A DNA stretch of 37,490 nucleotides from Spirochaetota bacterium (GTDB lineage: Bacteria; Spirochaetota; UBA4802; UB4802). The position numbers and the translations under genes were made by a program. The notes beneath the pieces were generated by a model. That model saw only the letters and a list, made by a program, of their open reading frames with translations. It was not told where the DNA came from and did no database searches. The stretch's first letter is position 1. Each line of letters begins with the position of its first letter. Below are positions 16,476 to 25,601 of the stretch, piece after piece. The stretch is taken from positions 1 through 37,490 of the forward strand of contig JBFLZD010000036.1 of assembly GCA_040756435.1 (NCBI GenBank). Reading direction: 5' to 3'.

Positions 16476-18182
16476 ATGCTTGTAGAACTTAAAATAAAAA
16501 ATTTTATTTTGATAGATGAGTTATCAATAACCTTTGGCAAGGGATTGAATATCCTTACCGGTGAAACGGGTGCAGGTAAGTCCATCCTTATTGATGCGCT
16601 CTCAGGGGTGCTGGGTGAGAAAATGTCAACTGACATGATTCGTTCTGGCTATGATAGGGCAGTGCTTGAAGGTGTCTTTGATATAAGCAATCTTCCTCAG
16701 GTAAAGCAGATTTTAGAGCAATCGGGCATTGATAATGAAGATGATACACTAATTCTTCGCCGTGAAATTTATTCCAATGGCAAGGGCAGGTGTTTTGCAA
16801 ATTCCATCCAGATTCCCCTTGCTAAACTGAAAGAGATAGCTGACTATTTAGTGGATATACACGGACAAAATGAACATCAAAATATTGTGCAGGTTGCAAA
16901 GCACCGGGAGCTATTGGATAATTTTGGCTTATTGCAACCGCTGGTGCAAAACATGTCACAGCTTCATAAACAATTACAGGAAATAAAAGAAAAAATAGCG
17001 TCACTCCAGATAGATGAAAGGGAAAAGGCTCGGCGCATTGATTATCTTTCTCATGCTATTGGTGAAATTGAACAGGCAAACCTGCAGCCAAATGAAGAAG
17101 AAGCATTGAAGAATGAATCAAACCTCTTGAGCAATGCGGAAAAACTGTTTAATGAATTGAATACTGTACAGGAACTCATGCAGGGTGATCGCGGTGTTGT
17201 ACAGAGCTTGAAGAAAATGGAAATGAGTTTGGGTCATATGGCAGGTTTTGACCCAAATCTGTCCGGCGTGCTTGAAACAGTGCGCGAAGCATACTATTCG
17301 CTTGAGGATGCATATGCTACATTGCGTGATTACGCACGTTCAATAGATTTTTCCCCTGAACGCATTAATCAGGTTGAAGAGCGGCTTGCACTTATCTCAA
17401 GCTTGAAGAAAAAATATGGTGATACCATTCAGGATATTTTGTTGTATGCGCAGAATGCAAAGCGTGAACTTTCTACCATTACTACAACCGAAGAAGCACT
17501 GGATAAACTACAACAGGAATATGATGTAACCTTAAAACAGGCACGTGAGTTAGCATTGCAGCTTTCAGAAAAGAGGCTGGAGGCAGCAAAAAAATTGGAA
17601 CAAATGGTAACACGGGAATTAGCTGATCTGGGGATGCAGGGAACGGTGTTCAGGGTATCAATAAAGCGTGAAATAAGCCCGGATGGGGAGATAGAAGCCA
17701 ATAATAAAAAATATATTTTATACCCCCATGGCCTTGACAGAGTAGAGTTTTTGCTTTCAGCTAACGAAGGCGAAGAATTGCGGCAGTTGCGAAAAGTGGC
17801 AAGCGGTGGTGAGATGTCGCGCATTATGCTGGCACTGAAAAAGTGCATCCTTGATGCTGATATTGTTGATTCGCTTGTATTTGATGAAGTTGATGCGGGG
17901 ATTGGTGGTAAAACAGCAGAAGTTGTTGGTAAAAAATTAAAAGCATTGGCAAAGCAGCGTCAGGTGCTGGTCATTACGCATCTTCCTCAGATTGCAGCAA
18001 TGTCAGATAATCATTATATGGTACAAAAAAAATCGGTTAATGCCCGTACCACAACTCTTGTTGAAAAACTGTCGCCAGATGAAAAAGTAAACGAAGTGGC
18101 ACGCATGCTGGCAGGTGAGGTTGTAACTGATCTCAGCGTGAAACATGCAAAAGAATTAATTGAACTGGCTTCAAAACAGTGA
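16476..18182 (+). CDS. recN: DNA repair protein RecN
   Basis: A 568-residue SMC-like ATPase for double-strand break repair. Walker A GETGAGKS is at residues 29-36. Long coiled-coil arms occupy the middle (about 150-370). The C-terminal half has the ABC signature ASGGEMSRIMLALK, Walker B LVFDEVDAGIGG and the H-loop VITHLPQIAAMSDNHY. Length is typical. It is nearly fused to nadK in position and its stop overlaps the possible GTG start of the next gene. Confidence 0.96.
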   Translation: MLVELKIKNFILIDELSITFGKGLNILTGETGAGKSILIDALSGVLGEKMSTDMIRSGYDRAVLEGVFDISNLPQVKQILEQSGIDNEDDTLILRREIYSNGKGRCFANSIQIPLAKLKEIADYLVDIHGQNEHQNIVQVAKHRELLDNFGLLQPLVQNMSQLHKQLQEIKEKIASLQIDEREKARRIDYLSHAIGEIEQANLQPNEEEALKNESNLLSNAEKLFNELNTVQELMQGDRGVVQSLKKMEMSLGHMAGFDPNLSGVLETVREAYYSLEDAYATLRDYARSIDFSPERINQVEERLALISSLKKKYGDTIQDILLYAQNAKRELSTITTTEEALDKLQQEYDVTLKQARELALQLSEKRLEAAKKLEQMVTRELADLGMQGTVFRVSIKREISPDGEIEANNKKYILYPHGLDRVEFLLSANEGEELRQLRKVASGGEMSRIMLALKKCILDADIVDSLVFDEVDAGIGGKTAEVVGKKLKALAKQRQVLVITHLPQIAAMSDNHYMVQKKSVNARTTTLVEKLSPDEKVNEVARMLAGEVVTDLSVKHAKELIELASKQ

Positions 18183-18184
18183 TC

Positions 18185-18766
18185 ATGGCTGATAATTCAA
18201 TAAACCTTTCAGATTTCATGACGTATCTTCTTAATGATATAATCACCGCCACACCATTGTTTTCCCATATAGACATGAATCGTGTTCTTGTGTGTAGTGC
18301 CTATAATAAAAAGGTTACTGGTGGCGGAATTTTTGCCAAAGTAGTACCCATGCGATTTGAAAATGGAGTGCCGGTAAAAAAGTTTAAAAATTATTGGTAT
18401 GCGTTCCCCAGGATTATAAATAACGGATTTGAGATTTTATATATAGTATATTTTTATATTCCACGGTATTTTGACCTCCCAGCCTATGAAAAACTCAATG
18501 TGGCATTCCATGAACTATATCATATCAGTCCCCGGTTTAACGGTGATGTACGAAGAATGGGCAGGTATAAATTTTCACATGGCTATTCAAAAGAACACTT
18601 TAACAACCAGTTTAAAGACGAACTATCGTACTACTATAATAGAATTAAAAATACTCCCCTCAATACAATTCTTGAGATGAACTTTGCACAAATTTCAGAT
18701 CATTTTGAAAATGTATATACCCTGAGCATGAAGGTGCCACGTCCAAAAAAAATTAAAGAAAATTAG
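18185..18766 (+). CDS. putative metallopeptidase (phage-metallopeptidase-like family)
   Basis: A 193-residue protein with the zinc-protease motif FHELYHISPRFNGDVRRMG (His109, Glu110, His113). A second His-rich loop (FSHGYSKEHF) offers further ligands. The HELYHI...F.GD.R pattern belongs to the small 'putative metallopeptidase' family that also occurs in phages, so Glu110 should be catalytic. Substrate unknown. The start may be the GTG at 18179, which overlaps the recN stop, or the ATG at 18185; either way it is translationally coupled to recN. Its stop overlaps that of the convergent acylphosphatase gene. Confidence 0.72.
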   Translation: MADNSINLSDFMTYLLNDIITATPLFSHIDMNRVLVCSAYNKKVTGGGIFAKVVPMRFENGVPVKKFKNYWYAFPRIINNGFEILYIVYFYIPRYFDLPAYEKLNVAFHELYHISPRFNGDVRRMGRYKFSHGYSKEHFNNQFKDELSYYYNRIKNTPLNTILEMNFAQISDHFENVYTLSMKVPRPKKIKEN

Positions 18767-19038
18767 AAGCGATAGTCACCGCGTATTGTTCCCTGGTAAT
18801 CAGAAATATCAATTCTGCTGATTGAGCCATAAAAACGAATCCCGTAGGGATTGGTTTTAAGAGCGTGAATAAATGAATCAATTAATGCATCATCGTCTGT
18901 ATCCAGGAGGACTTGAACTGTACCATCATATAAGTTGGTTGCACTGCCGTGAATTCCTAAACGCTTGGCGGTTTCACTGCAATAGTAACGGCAAAACACA
19001 CCCTGCACAACACCATGAAGAATTAGTCGCTTTGCCAT
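18763..19038 (-). CDS. acylphosphatase
   Basis: A 91-residue enzyme that hydrolyses acyl phosphates. It has the family pattern GVVQGVFCRYY with catalytic Arg17, then GSATNLYDGTVQV with Asn35. Residues FC between VQGV and Arg are unusual (GF is common). Length and the C-terminal DYRF strand are normal. GGAGG lies 8 bases before the ATG. The last bases of its gene overlap the stop of the metallopeptidase gene on the other strand. Confidence 0.9.
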   Translation of the reverse strand: MAKRLILHGVVQGVFCRYYCSETAKRLGIHGSATNLYDGTVQVLLDTDDDALIDSFIHALKTNPYGIRFYGSISRIDISDYQGTIRGDYRF

Positions 19039-19117
19039 TGTGAAATCCTCCGAAAAAAAGATAATTATTTATAGAGGAGCATCGCAAAGAGCTCCTGTGT
19101 TGTATTATTATAACAGG

Positions 19118-20797
19118 TTATGTAAATGAAATCTCAGAAATTTTCATAAATAATGGCTGTTGTTGTGATGATATGATAAAGCTTCCATTTAAGGATTCAT
19201 CCTGTTGGGGATAATTGGTATTGTAATGAAGTCCACGGCTTTCTTTGCGAAGCATTGCACTCTGGACTATCAATTTTGCGGTGGTTATCAAATTACGCAA
19301 TTCAACCAATCGGGAAGTTATGGTACTTCTTCTGTAGTAATCCTGTATTTCTTCTTCAAGCAGGGTTATACGTCGTGCAGCCCTTTCCAACCTGCGGTTG
19401 GAACGTACAATACCAACATAATCCCACATAACACGTTTGACATCTTCAATGTTATGCTGAATCAAAATCCATTCTTCTAAATCAAACGTTCCCTTTTTAT
19501 CCCATTGTGGGAACTGAGGTAATGCATCTTTGTGGTCAGGTGAAAATATTTCTTTTATATGGCAAAAAGCTCTATGGGAAAATACAATTCCCTCAAGAAG
19601 GGAATTGCTGGCAAGCCGGTTAGCACCGTGGACACCAGTGCAAGCGGATTCACCTGAAACATACAAATTGCTGATAGATGATCTTCCGTTTAAATCAGAT
19701 ACAATACCTCCGCACAAATAATGTGCAGCCGGTACCACAGGGATGGGTTCTTTGCTTATGTCAATGCCTGCTTCTATGCAGTAATGATAAATAGTTGGGA
19801 AACGGGACTCAAGAAAATCCTTATCTTTAAAAGAAATATCAAGATATACGCATTGATCGCCAAGGCGCTTTAATTCCATATCTATAGCTCTGGCAACAAT
19901 ATCACGTGGTGCCAGTTCTTTTAAAGGATGAACCTTTTCCATAAAACGTTCACCACGACTATTGACCAGGATTGCGCCCTCGCCACGGACTGCCTCACTG
20001 ATAAGGAATGCCCGTTCTTTTTGCCCTGGCTCATATAATGATGTAGGATGAAATTGAATAAATTCCATGTCCGCTATGAGTGCACCAGCGCGGTATGCCA
20101 TTGCAATGCCATCACCAGTAGCAATGGCGGGGTTGGTGGTATGAAGATACACCTGACCAATACCGCCAGTAGCAAGCAATGTGTATGGAGCAGTAAAAAG
20201 ATGAACAACCCCGGTAGTATTATCAAGGATATATGCCCCATAGCACCGGATATTGTTATAAGAATTGAAATGTTTACCAGTTAATTTAAGCTGATGCTGG
20301 GTAAGCAGGTCAACTGCGGTATGGTTTTCAAACACCCGTATATTCTTTCTACGGGCAATTTCATCAAGCAACGCCCGTTCAACTTCCTGCCCGGTAAGGT
20401 CTTTTGCATGGACAATTCTGTTATATGAGTGTCCTCCCTCTCTGCCCAAATCAAGGGATACTGTTCCGTTTGGGTTTTTCCTGGTACTGAAATGCGCACC
20501 CCAGTTCATGAGTTCCTGGACACGCTGCGGGCCGCTTTCAGCTAGTATACGTACTGCTGTTTCATTGCAAAGCCCTGCTCCTGCAATTAATGTATCTTTA
20601 ATATGTGATTCAATAGAATCGTGAGGGTCAAAAACTGAAGCAATACCACCCTGTGCATAGTTGGTATTTGAGTCAAAGTCTTTTTTTTTGGTTACAATGT
20701 GTACAGTGCCCAAGTCAGAAGCTTTTATTGCAAATGTCAATCCTGCAATGCCGCTGCCTATCACTAAAAAATCTGATGTAAAAACTTCTATACTCAT
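19118..20797 (-). CDS. nadB: L-aspartate oxidase
   Basis: A 559-residue FAD enzyme oxidising L-aspartate to iminoaspartate, the first step of de novo NAD synthesis. The dinucleotide motif VIGSGIAGLTFAI is at the N-terminus, then NTNYAQGGIASVFD, the active-site stretch FIQFHPTSLYEPG and a RGEGAILVNSRGERF loop. It is similar in length to E. coli NadB and ends in the helical succinate-dehydrogenase-type C-domain. In anaerobes fumarate usually replaces oxygen as acceptor. The gene begins 11 bp after tatD without its own ribosome site, which suggests coupling. nadA and nadC are not in the window. Confidence 0.94.
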   Translation of the reverse strand: MSIEVFTSDFLVIGSGIAGLTFAIKASDLGTVHIVTKKKDFDSNTNYAQGGIASVFDPHDSIESHIKDTLIAGAGLCNETAVRILAESGPQRVQELMNWGAHFSTRKNPNGTVSLDLGREGGHSYNRIVHAKDLTGQEVERALLDEIARRKNIRVFENHTAVDLLTQHQLKLTGKHFNSYNNIRCYGAYILDNTTGVVHLFTAPYTLLATGGIGQVYLHTTNPAIATGDGIAMAYRAGALIADMEFIQFHPTSLYEPGQKERAFLISEAVRGEGAILVNSRGERFMEKVHPLKELAPRDIVARAIDMELKRLGDQCVYLDISFKDKDFLESRFPTIYHYCIEAGIDISKEPIPVVPAAHYLCGGIVSDLNGRSSISNLYVSGESACTGVHGANRLASNSLLEGIVFSHRAFCHIKEIFSPDHKDALPQFPQWDKKGTFDLEEWILIQHNIEDVKRVMWDYVGIVRSNRRLERAARRITLLEEEIQDYYRRSTITSRLVELRNLITTAKLIVQSAMLRKESRGLHYNTNYPQQDESLNGSFIISSQQQPLFMKISEISFT

Positions 20798-20808
20798 TAT
20801 ACAATCAA

Positions 20809-21588
20809 TTAGTGTTTGATGAGTAAATTGGAAAAGTTTTGTGCAATATTGTCAATACAATTTGATAATGGCACTTTTTTCAGGGTAGCAATAAAATGGT
20901 ATGTATGAATAACCATCCCCGGATGATTTGGCTTACCTCGGTGTGGTACAGGAGTTAAAAAAGGTGCATCGGTTTCCAGTAGCATTTTGTCAAAAGGAAC
21001 ATAACGTGCTGCATCCTGAAGATTGGTTGCGGTTTTGTATGTTACATTTCCTGCAAAAGAAATATAAAAGCCTAAGTCAATAAATTTCCTGGCATCGGAA
21101 GGCCCACCAGAAAAGCAGTGGATAATGCCTTTGAGTGGGCTTTGCTCTTTTAATATTGCATAAGTATCGTCCATTGCATCGCGCGAATGTACAATCACAG
21201 GCAGGTTATGCTTTTTAGCTACCTGTATTTGAGTATAGAAGGATTCCTGTTGCATGGCTTTTGGCTGACGCATACGGTAATAGTCAAGGCCGGTTTCACC
21301 AATACCAAAAATCTTTTCAGGGATTGTTTTTATGTACCGTTCGATAGTTACTGTGAATTGATTTAATGTTGAGCTATCAGCCAGTGATGAAGGATGAATA
21401 CCTAAAGCAAGAAAAATATTTTTATATTTACTGGCAAAATCGATACCCCACTGCAGCCCACTATACTCAATAACGACATGCACTGCAGAGGTTACCTCAT
21501 TTTCTTCCATGCGTGAAAATATAACATCTGGTGTTGTGTTGTGGTCTTCAGCACATAGGTCAAAATGTGCATGTGAATCAATATACAT
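20809..21588 (-). CDS. tatD: TatD-family metal-dependent hydrolase/DNase
   Basis: A 259-residue TIM-barrel metallohydrolase. Metal ligands are visible in order: DSHAHFD at the N-terminus, GIGETGLDYY (Glu), VIVHSRDAMDD (His), IIHCFSGG (His) and LLETDAPFL (Asp). TatD-like proteins act as 3'-5' exonucleases or D-amino-acyl hydrolases. I chose the ATG at 21588, preceded by GAGGT, over an in-frame TTG at 21600. It is upstream of nadB and co-directional. Confidence 0.92.
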   Translation of the reverse strand: MYIDSHAHFDLCAEDHNTTPDVIFSRMEENEVTSAVHVVIEYSGLQWGIDFASKYKNIFLALGIHPSSLADSSTLNQFTVTIERYIKTIPEKIFGIGETGLDYYRMRQPKAMQQESFYTQIQVAKKHNLPVIVHSRDAMDDTYAILKEQSPLKGIIHCFSGGPSDARKFIDLGFYISFAGNVTYKTATNLQDAARYVPFDKMLLETDAPFLTPVPHRGKPNHPGMVIHTYHFIATLKKVPLSNCIDNIAQNFSNLLIKH

Positions 21589-22466
21589 ACCATACCTCAA
21601 ATAAATAAATTGAGGTATATCCTAAAACTATTATTCATTGATGCAATATATTTTTTAGTTACATACAGATTGCCTGAAAATATAAAACAGGGGGCCGTCT
21701 CAAAACAAATCGTGGTGCTTGCAATAACGTGAGTACTATGTCATTGCGAGCATAGCGCCAGTGCTGAGTGCTTCGACAAGCTCAGTAACCTCTTGTCGAA
21801 GCGCCTGCCCTGAGCTTGTCGAAGGGAAGCAATCTCTATGCCACAGAGGATGAGATTGCCACGCGCCTGCGGCGCTCGTAACTATGGGATTGCTTCGTCA
21901 CTTCGTTCCTCGCAATGACGCATGTGTATAATAATTACAATGAGGTGTCTTTTGGGACACACCTTGGTATTCATAGTGAAATTTTTTAATGTATATTCTT
22001 TAGCTTTTTTCATGCAAGCAATGTTTTAATATTATCCCCAAAGATGGCATCTGTTGTACATTCCATTCTTTTGCAATAGGAAGTATTTTAAAAGATAATT
22101 AATTGCATTTTTTGTTTACATTTGTTCATGGTTTAGTAATAAGAAAAAGCACATACATGGTTGACAATTTTAATTAATACATGCATAGTTGATGTACAAA
22201 GCATAATACAGGTTTTTTGTATCTGATTATAGTAGCTCATTTGAATTTGACACTTGCGTAACATAAGCTCTTGGTGACCGAAATTCGCAATAAGGTCGTT
22301 GAATGTTCCAGGCAAAGCAAGGAATGCAAAGAGATGGTTTTGCCCCTACTTCAATGGGACGGGCAATGACTGCGGATAAAATCACAACAAGCGTAGCGCT
22401 TGTCGTATATCAAAGGGTTAATTGGTATAACTTTTGTCTTAAATAATATTATCTAAGGAGCAAGAA
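21589..22466. other. long gene-free stretch with composite repeat element
   Basis: About 880 bases. Positions 21690-21964 hold MITE-like copy B. Positions 22133-22315 (minus) carry an open frame with protein-like content (FNDLIANFGHQELMLRKCQI) but no ATG and no ribosome site, so it is probably a decayed gene. The remainder is AT-rich, ending with the leader of the lipoprotein gene. Confidence 0.6.
21690..21964. repeat. MITE-like palindromic element, copy B, with a nested second repeat
   Basis: About 275 bp. The left end GGGGGCCGTCTCAAAA and the right end, read in reverse complement as GGTGTGTCCCAAAAGACACC, form imperfect terminal inverted repeats. The inner palindrome (21740-21919) has the same 11-bp arms GTCATTGCGAG / CTCGCAATGAC as copy A. 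Inserted in its left half is a different repeat with 15-bp arms CTTCGACAAGCTCAG (21771-21785) and CTGAGCTTGTCGAAG (21810-21824) and an additional internal CTTGTCGAAG. No coding capacity. Confidence 0.75.
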
Positions 22467-22853
22467 ATGAAACACATAAATAAATACTTGCCACGTTTTA
22501 TTAAAACAAGCTATGTTGTTATATTCTTTTTTACTATTGCAGTATTTTTGCAGTGCTCCAGTTACATAACAAAAGAAGAAAAACTTACATTAAAAAATTA
22601 TGAAGGAGAATATATTCTATTGCAGGATGCAGTGCGTAATGATATTAAAATTCTTAAAGGTGAACGGGTAAGAATTAAGATTACAGCAACAGATGATTAT
22701 ATAAAGGTATACGCCATGCCTGCTAAGATTGATATAGTTAAGGGTGAGTGGATTTTAATTCTCTATTTGTTTCCGGATGATTTTGAAAAAGAAAAATTTG
22801 ATATAAAGGTTTTTGAGGACAGGCTTTACCAGATGGCAAAGCCTGTCAAATAG
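22467..22853 (+). CDS. small putative lipoprotein
   Basis: A 128-residue protein with a basic N-terminus, a hydrophobic segment (VVIFFFTIAVFLQC) and a lipobox-like FLQC with Cys at about residue 30. It is probably a lipoprotein with a relaxed, spirochaete-style lipobox. The mature part is short and beta-rich (YEGEYILLQDAV, VRIKITATDDYIKVYAMPA), possibly a small barrel or sandwich. I recognise no family. AAGGAG lies 6 bases before the ATG. Its stop is only 3 bp from the stop of the convergent Trx-TrxR gene. Confidence 0.7.
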   Translation: MKHINKYLPRFIKTSYVVIFFFTIAVFLQCSSYITKEEKLTLKNYEGEYILLQDAVRNDIKILKGERVRIKITATDDYIKVYAMPAKIDIVKGEWILILYLFPDDFEKEKFDIKVFEDRLYQMAKPVK

Positions 22854-22856
22854 TCA

Positions 22857-24149
22857 TTAAACCGCAACAGTTGCTTCTTCCAATTCTCTGACTGCAGTAA
22901 TTGCAGCAATAGTGCCATCAGACACTGCTGTTGTTATTTGCCTGTATGGTTTATACCGTATATCGCCAGCTGCAAACACATCAGGCAATGATGTGTGCAT
23001 GAATTCATCAGTGATAATATATCCATTGTGGTTTTGTAAGTCTTCATTAACCATATTGGGCTTCATGCCAGCAAATATGAATACGCCATCACAAGTAATG
23101 TATGACCTGTTTCCGGTTTTAAGGTTTTCAACCTCAACTGTCATACTGCCATCATCATTTTTAATGAATGCACGCGGTTCGTGAGAAAACATAAAAGAAA
23201 TCTTATCGCTGGCAAATGCTTTTTCCTGCGCTTCCCTGTTTGCCTGCAGCCTGTCAAACTGGTGAACAATAGTTATATGACGTGCAAATTTTGCAATAAA
23301 TAGCGATTCCTCAATAGCAGAATTTCCGCCTCCTATTACTACCACATGCTTGTCCTGATAATATTTAGCATCACAGGTTGCACAGTATGATATGCCTTTC
23401 CCTTTATATTCATATTCACCAGGGACATTGAGTTCTCTGTATGAACATCCTGAAGCTATAATTATCTTTTTAGCATGAATAGTCTCTATGCCATCAACGA
23501 TGATATATTTTTTTATTAAATTTATTTCTGTGACATCAACAGAAACACGGAACTGGCAACCTGCTTCTTTTGCCTGTTCACTCATATAGTGCATAAGCAT
23601 AAACCCTTCAACTGGTTTTGCAAAACCGGGGTAGTTTGAAACCATATGAGTTGTTTGGACCTGACCACCAGGAAGCTGGGTATCAACAAGAATTGTTTTA
23701 AGTTTGGCCTGAGCAGCATAAATGCCAGCGGTTAACCCCGCAGGGCCAGCACCTATAACAAGGATATCAGTATACGTCGTTATAGGTTGTATGGCCGATA
23801 GTAACTGAGAAAAACGCTCTTGTGGTAATAAAAACTTAATATTACCAAGAAGCTCAGAGCGTTTTATGCTGCCTGATAAGCGAGTGCCTATCTCCCTGCC
23901 ATTGTGATAAAACAATACCGTAGGTGATGATGTTACACCTAATGATTCAGCTAAAGCGCGATTTTCCTGCCGGAATATCTTTATAAATGTTATATCATCA
24001 CCAAAGATTTCGCTCAATGGTTCAAATTTTGCAGCCAGCGCTTCGCAGGGTGGACATTCCGTAGAATAGAAATCAACGATAACATTACCACTGTGCAGTA
24101 CTTCCTTTTCAAATTGTGATGCATCAATATACTTAATTTTTTCACTCAT
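22857..24149 (-). CDS. thioredoxin-thioredoxin reductase fusion (Trx domain first)
   Basis: A 430-residue single-chain thiol-redox system. Residues 1-110 form a thioredoxin fold with a CPPC active site (Cys32, Cys35) and the cis-Pro at 76 (TSSPT). Residues 125-430 form a complete FAD/NADPH thioredoxin reductase: GAGPAG (133-138), CATC redox pair (Cys256, Cys259), GGGNSAIEE for NADPH, and the C-terminal FAD loop VFAAGDIRYK. The order is opposite to the mycobacterial TrxR-Trx fusion. AAAGGAG precedes the ATG. It is the last gene of the peptide/radical-SAM operon, 14 bp after the maturase, so I infer it keeps peptide or enzyme cysteines reduced. Confidence 0.93.
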   Translation of the reverse strand: MSEKIKYIDASQFEKEVLHSGNVIVDFYSTECPPCEALAAKFEPLSEIFGDDITFIKIFRQENRALAESLGVTSSPTVLFYHNGREIGTRLSGSIKRSELLGNIKFLLPQERFSQLLSAIQPITTYTDILVIGAGPAGLTAGIYAAQAKLKTILVDTQLPGGQVQTTHMVSNYPGFAKPVEGFMLMHYMSEQAKEAGCQFRVSVDVTEINLIKKYIIVDGIETIHAKKIIIASGCSYRELNVPGEYEYKGKGISYCATCDAKYYQDKHVVVIGGGNSAIEESLFIAKFARHITIVHQFDRLQANREAQEKAFASDKISFMFSHEPRAFIKNDDGSMTVEVENLKTGNRSYITCDGVFIFAGMKPNMVNEDLQNHNGYIITDEFMHTSLPDVFAAGDIRYKPYRQITTAVSDGTIAAITAVRELEEATVAV

Positions 24150-24163
24150 GATGTACTCCTTTA

Positions 24164-25540
24164 TTATTGATGTGCCTTGCCGCTTTTGGCGGTGTGGTTA
24201 TATACTTCGTTGGTATTACACGATTTTACATGGTAATTCCCTATTTCTTTTTCAAAATATAATGATATCCCCATTGAAAGCAATGTATCAACTGGCCTAC
24301 AATCAGGATGCAGTATATTGCCGTGATTGTTTTTTGCAACAGCGGCACAACCACCGCCACACAGCAAGCTCAATGAACATTGCTGACATTGTGGTATGGA
24401 TGTAACATCACGTCTTTCCCATTCTTCAATTGCAATAGTATTCAATGACACAGTGGGGTAATAGGTTCCAACTTCTTCGCCATTTTTACCCACCATTGCA
24501 GTACAGGGATATATTTTCCCTGTATAATCAAACGCCCACTCAGTTTTACAACCAGGGCATGCATCAAAGAGGGGATTGGGCATAGCACCTTGCTCAAATA
24601 AAAATTTGCTTATTGAATAAGCAGGCTTATGGAATTGCAGAATGTATGGGTGCTGTATAATGAGTTCATATATTTTTTCATACAATGATGCTCTGTTATA
24701 AAGTTTTGCATTATCGGCCTGGCAATAGTGAAGTTCATAATTTCGTCCAATTTGAGTTTTAAACAATGGGTGGTTTATCCAGCCTTTATCAATGGCAAAC
24801 TGTGCTAAGTTTGGAAGGTCATTGATATTTTCTGCATCAACGACAACACGTAAGTTTATTGGTATATTATGTGCCAGTGCACTATCTATGCCGGTAACTA
24901 TCGCATCAAATGTTGGTGTTTTGGTTTTTGTGAATCTACGTTTATTATGTACATTTTGTGTGCCATCTAGTGTTACCTGGATTTCACGGATGGCTGCTTT
25001 TTTTAAAATGTCAATATATGAACTCAGTGTGTATCCGTTGGTAACTATCGCCAAACTTAATGAATGCTGATTTGCTTTTTCAATAAAATAAGAAATTATT
25101 TCCCGTGCATGAGGTGAATCAAGAAGAGGCTCACCACCAAAGAGGGTAATGTACTTTGGTTTTGTTATGTGCGCGGTAATATATGAAAAAAATGCATCAA
25201 TCACTTCAGGTGTAACTGTACCTTTGTTGTCATAGCCTGATTGATAACAGTAGGAGCAAGCAAAATTGCACGCATACCACGGAACAAAGAATATTTGCAC
25301 CTCAGAGTTGTCGCGAGTATCAAGAAATTCTAAATATGCTTTACGGTATAATATCTTTTCTTCCTGTTCATCAAGCACATACCCCTTGTGTTTCAATATG
25401 CTTATATCAAAGGTTCCATCAGCAATTGCTTTCATCTCATGCTGTGATATGATGTCAGCTTGCATGCTCAGGGGATTCATCATAAAGTAATTGTTTGAAT
25501 CATGTAATTTTCTAATTATAGTATACTGTGATAATTTCAT
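24164..25540 (-). CDS. radical SAM/SPASM protein, likely peptide maturase
   Basis: A 458-residue iron-sulfur enzyme. The radical SAM cluster motif CNFACSYC gives Cys91, Cys95 and Cys98, and the glycine-rich TLFGGEPLLD follows. The C-terminal SPASM region has many Cys (CPGCKTEW, PCTAM, CQQCSLSLLCGGGC, DCRP) for auxiliary clusters. The N-terminal YFMMNPLSMQADIISQHE, before the barrel, is typical of enzymes that modify ribosomal peptides (sactipeptide and related maturases). I chose the ATG at 25540; the upstream open extension overlaps the 30-residue peptide gene in another frame and looks non-coding. It is preceded by that peptide gene and a hairpin. Confidence 0.9.
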   Translation of the reverse strand: MKLSQYTIIRKLHDSNNYFMMNPLSMQADIISQHEMKAIADGTFDISILKHKGYVLDEQEEKILYRKAYLEFLDTRDNSEVQIFFVPWYACNFACSYCYQSGYDNKGTVTPEVIDAFFSYITAHITKPKYITLFGGEPLLDSPHAREIISYFIEKANQHSLSLAIVTNGYTLSSYIDILKKAAIREIQVTLDGTQNVHNKRRFTKTKTPTFDAIVTGIDSALAHNIPINLRVVVDAENINDLPNLAQFAIDKGWINHPLFKTQIGRNYELHYCQADNAKLYNRASLYEKIYELIIQHPYILQFHKPAYSISKFLFEQGAMPNPLFDACPGCKTEWAFDYTGKIYPCTAMVGKNGEEVGTYYPTVSLNTIAIEEWERRDVTSIPQCQQCSLSLLCGGGCAAVAKNNHGNILHPDCRPVDTLLSMGISLYFEKEIGNYHVKSCNTNEVYNHTAKSGKAHQ

Positions 25541-25564
25541 TGGATGTAACCTGTAAAAGTTTTT

Positions 25565-25594
25565 ACCACCTGCACGATTAAACGTACAGGTGGT
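25565..25594 (-). terminator. hairpin between peptide gene and maturase (attenuator-like)
   Basis: Two 12-base arms (ACCACCTGCACG and CGTACAGGTGGT, one G-U type mismatch) around a 6-base loop form a strong stem. On the minus strand it begins 8 bases after the peptide stop and is followed by an A run and then five Ts. Such hairpins between a precursor and its enzymes usually let more precursor mRNA accumulate than enzyme mRNA. That role here is inferred. Confidence 0.65.
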
Positions 25595-25601
25595 GTTTGA
25601 T

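Noticed and set aside
18185-18766. Prophage origin suggested by a phage-type metallopeptidase
   Set aside because: No other phage gene is nearby and the gene is coupled to recN in a housekeeping region.
22133-22315. 60-codon minus-strand frame
   Set aside because: Part of it looks protein-like, but it starts only at TTG, lacks a ribosome site and becomes low complexity; kept only as a possible decayed gene.
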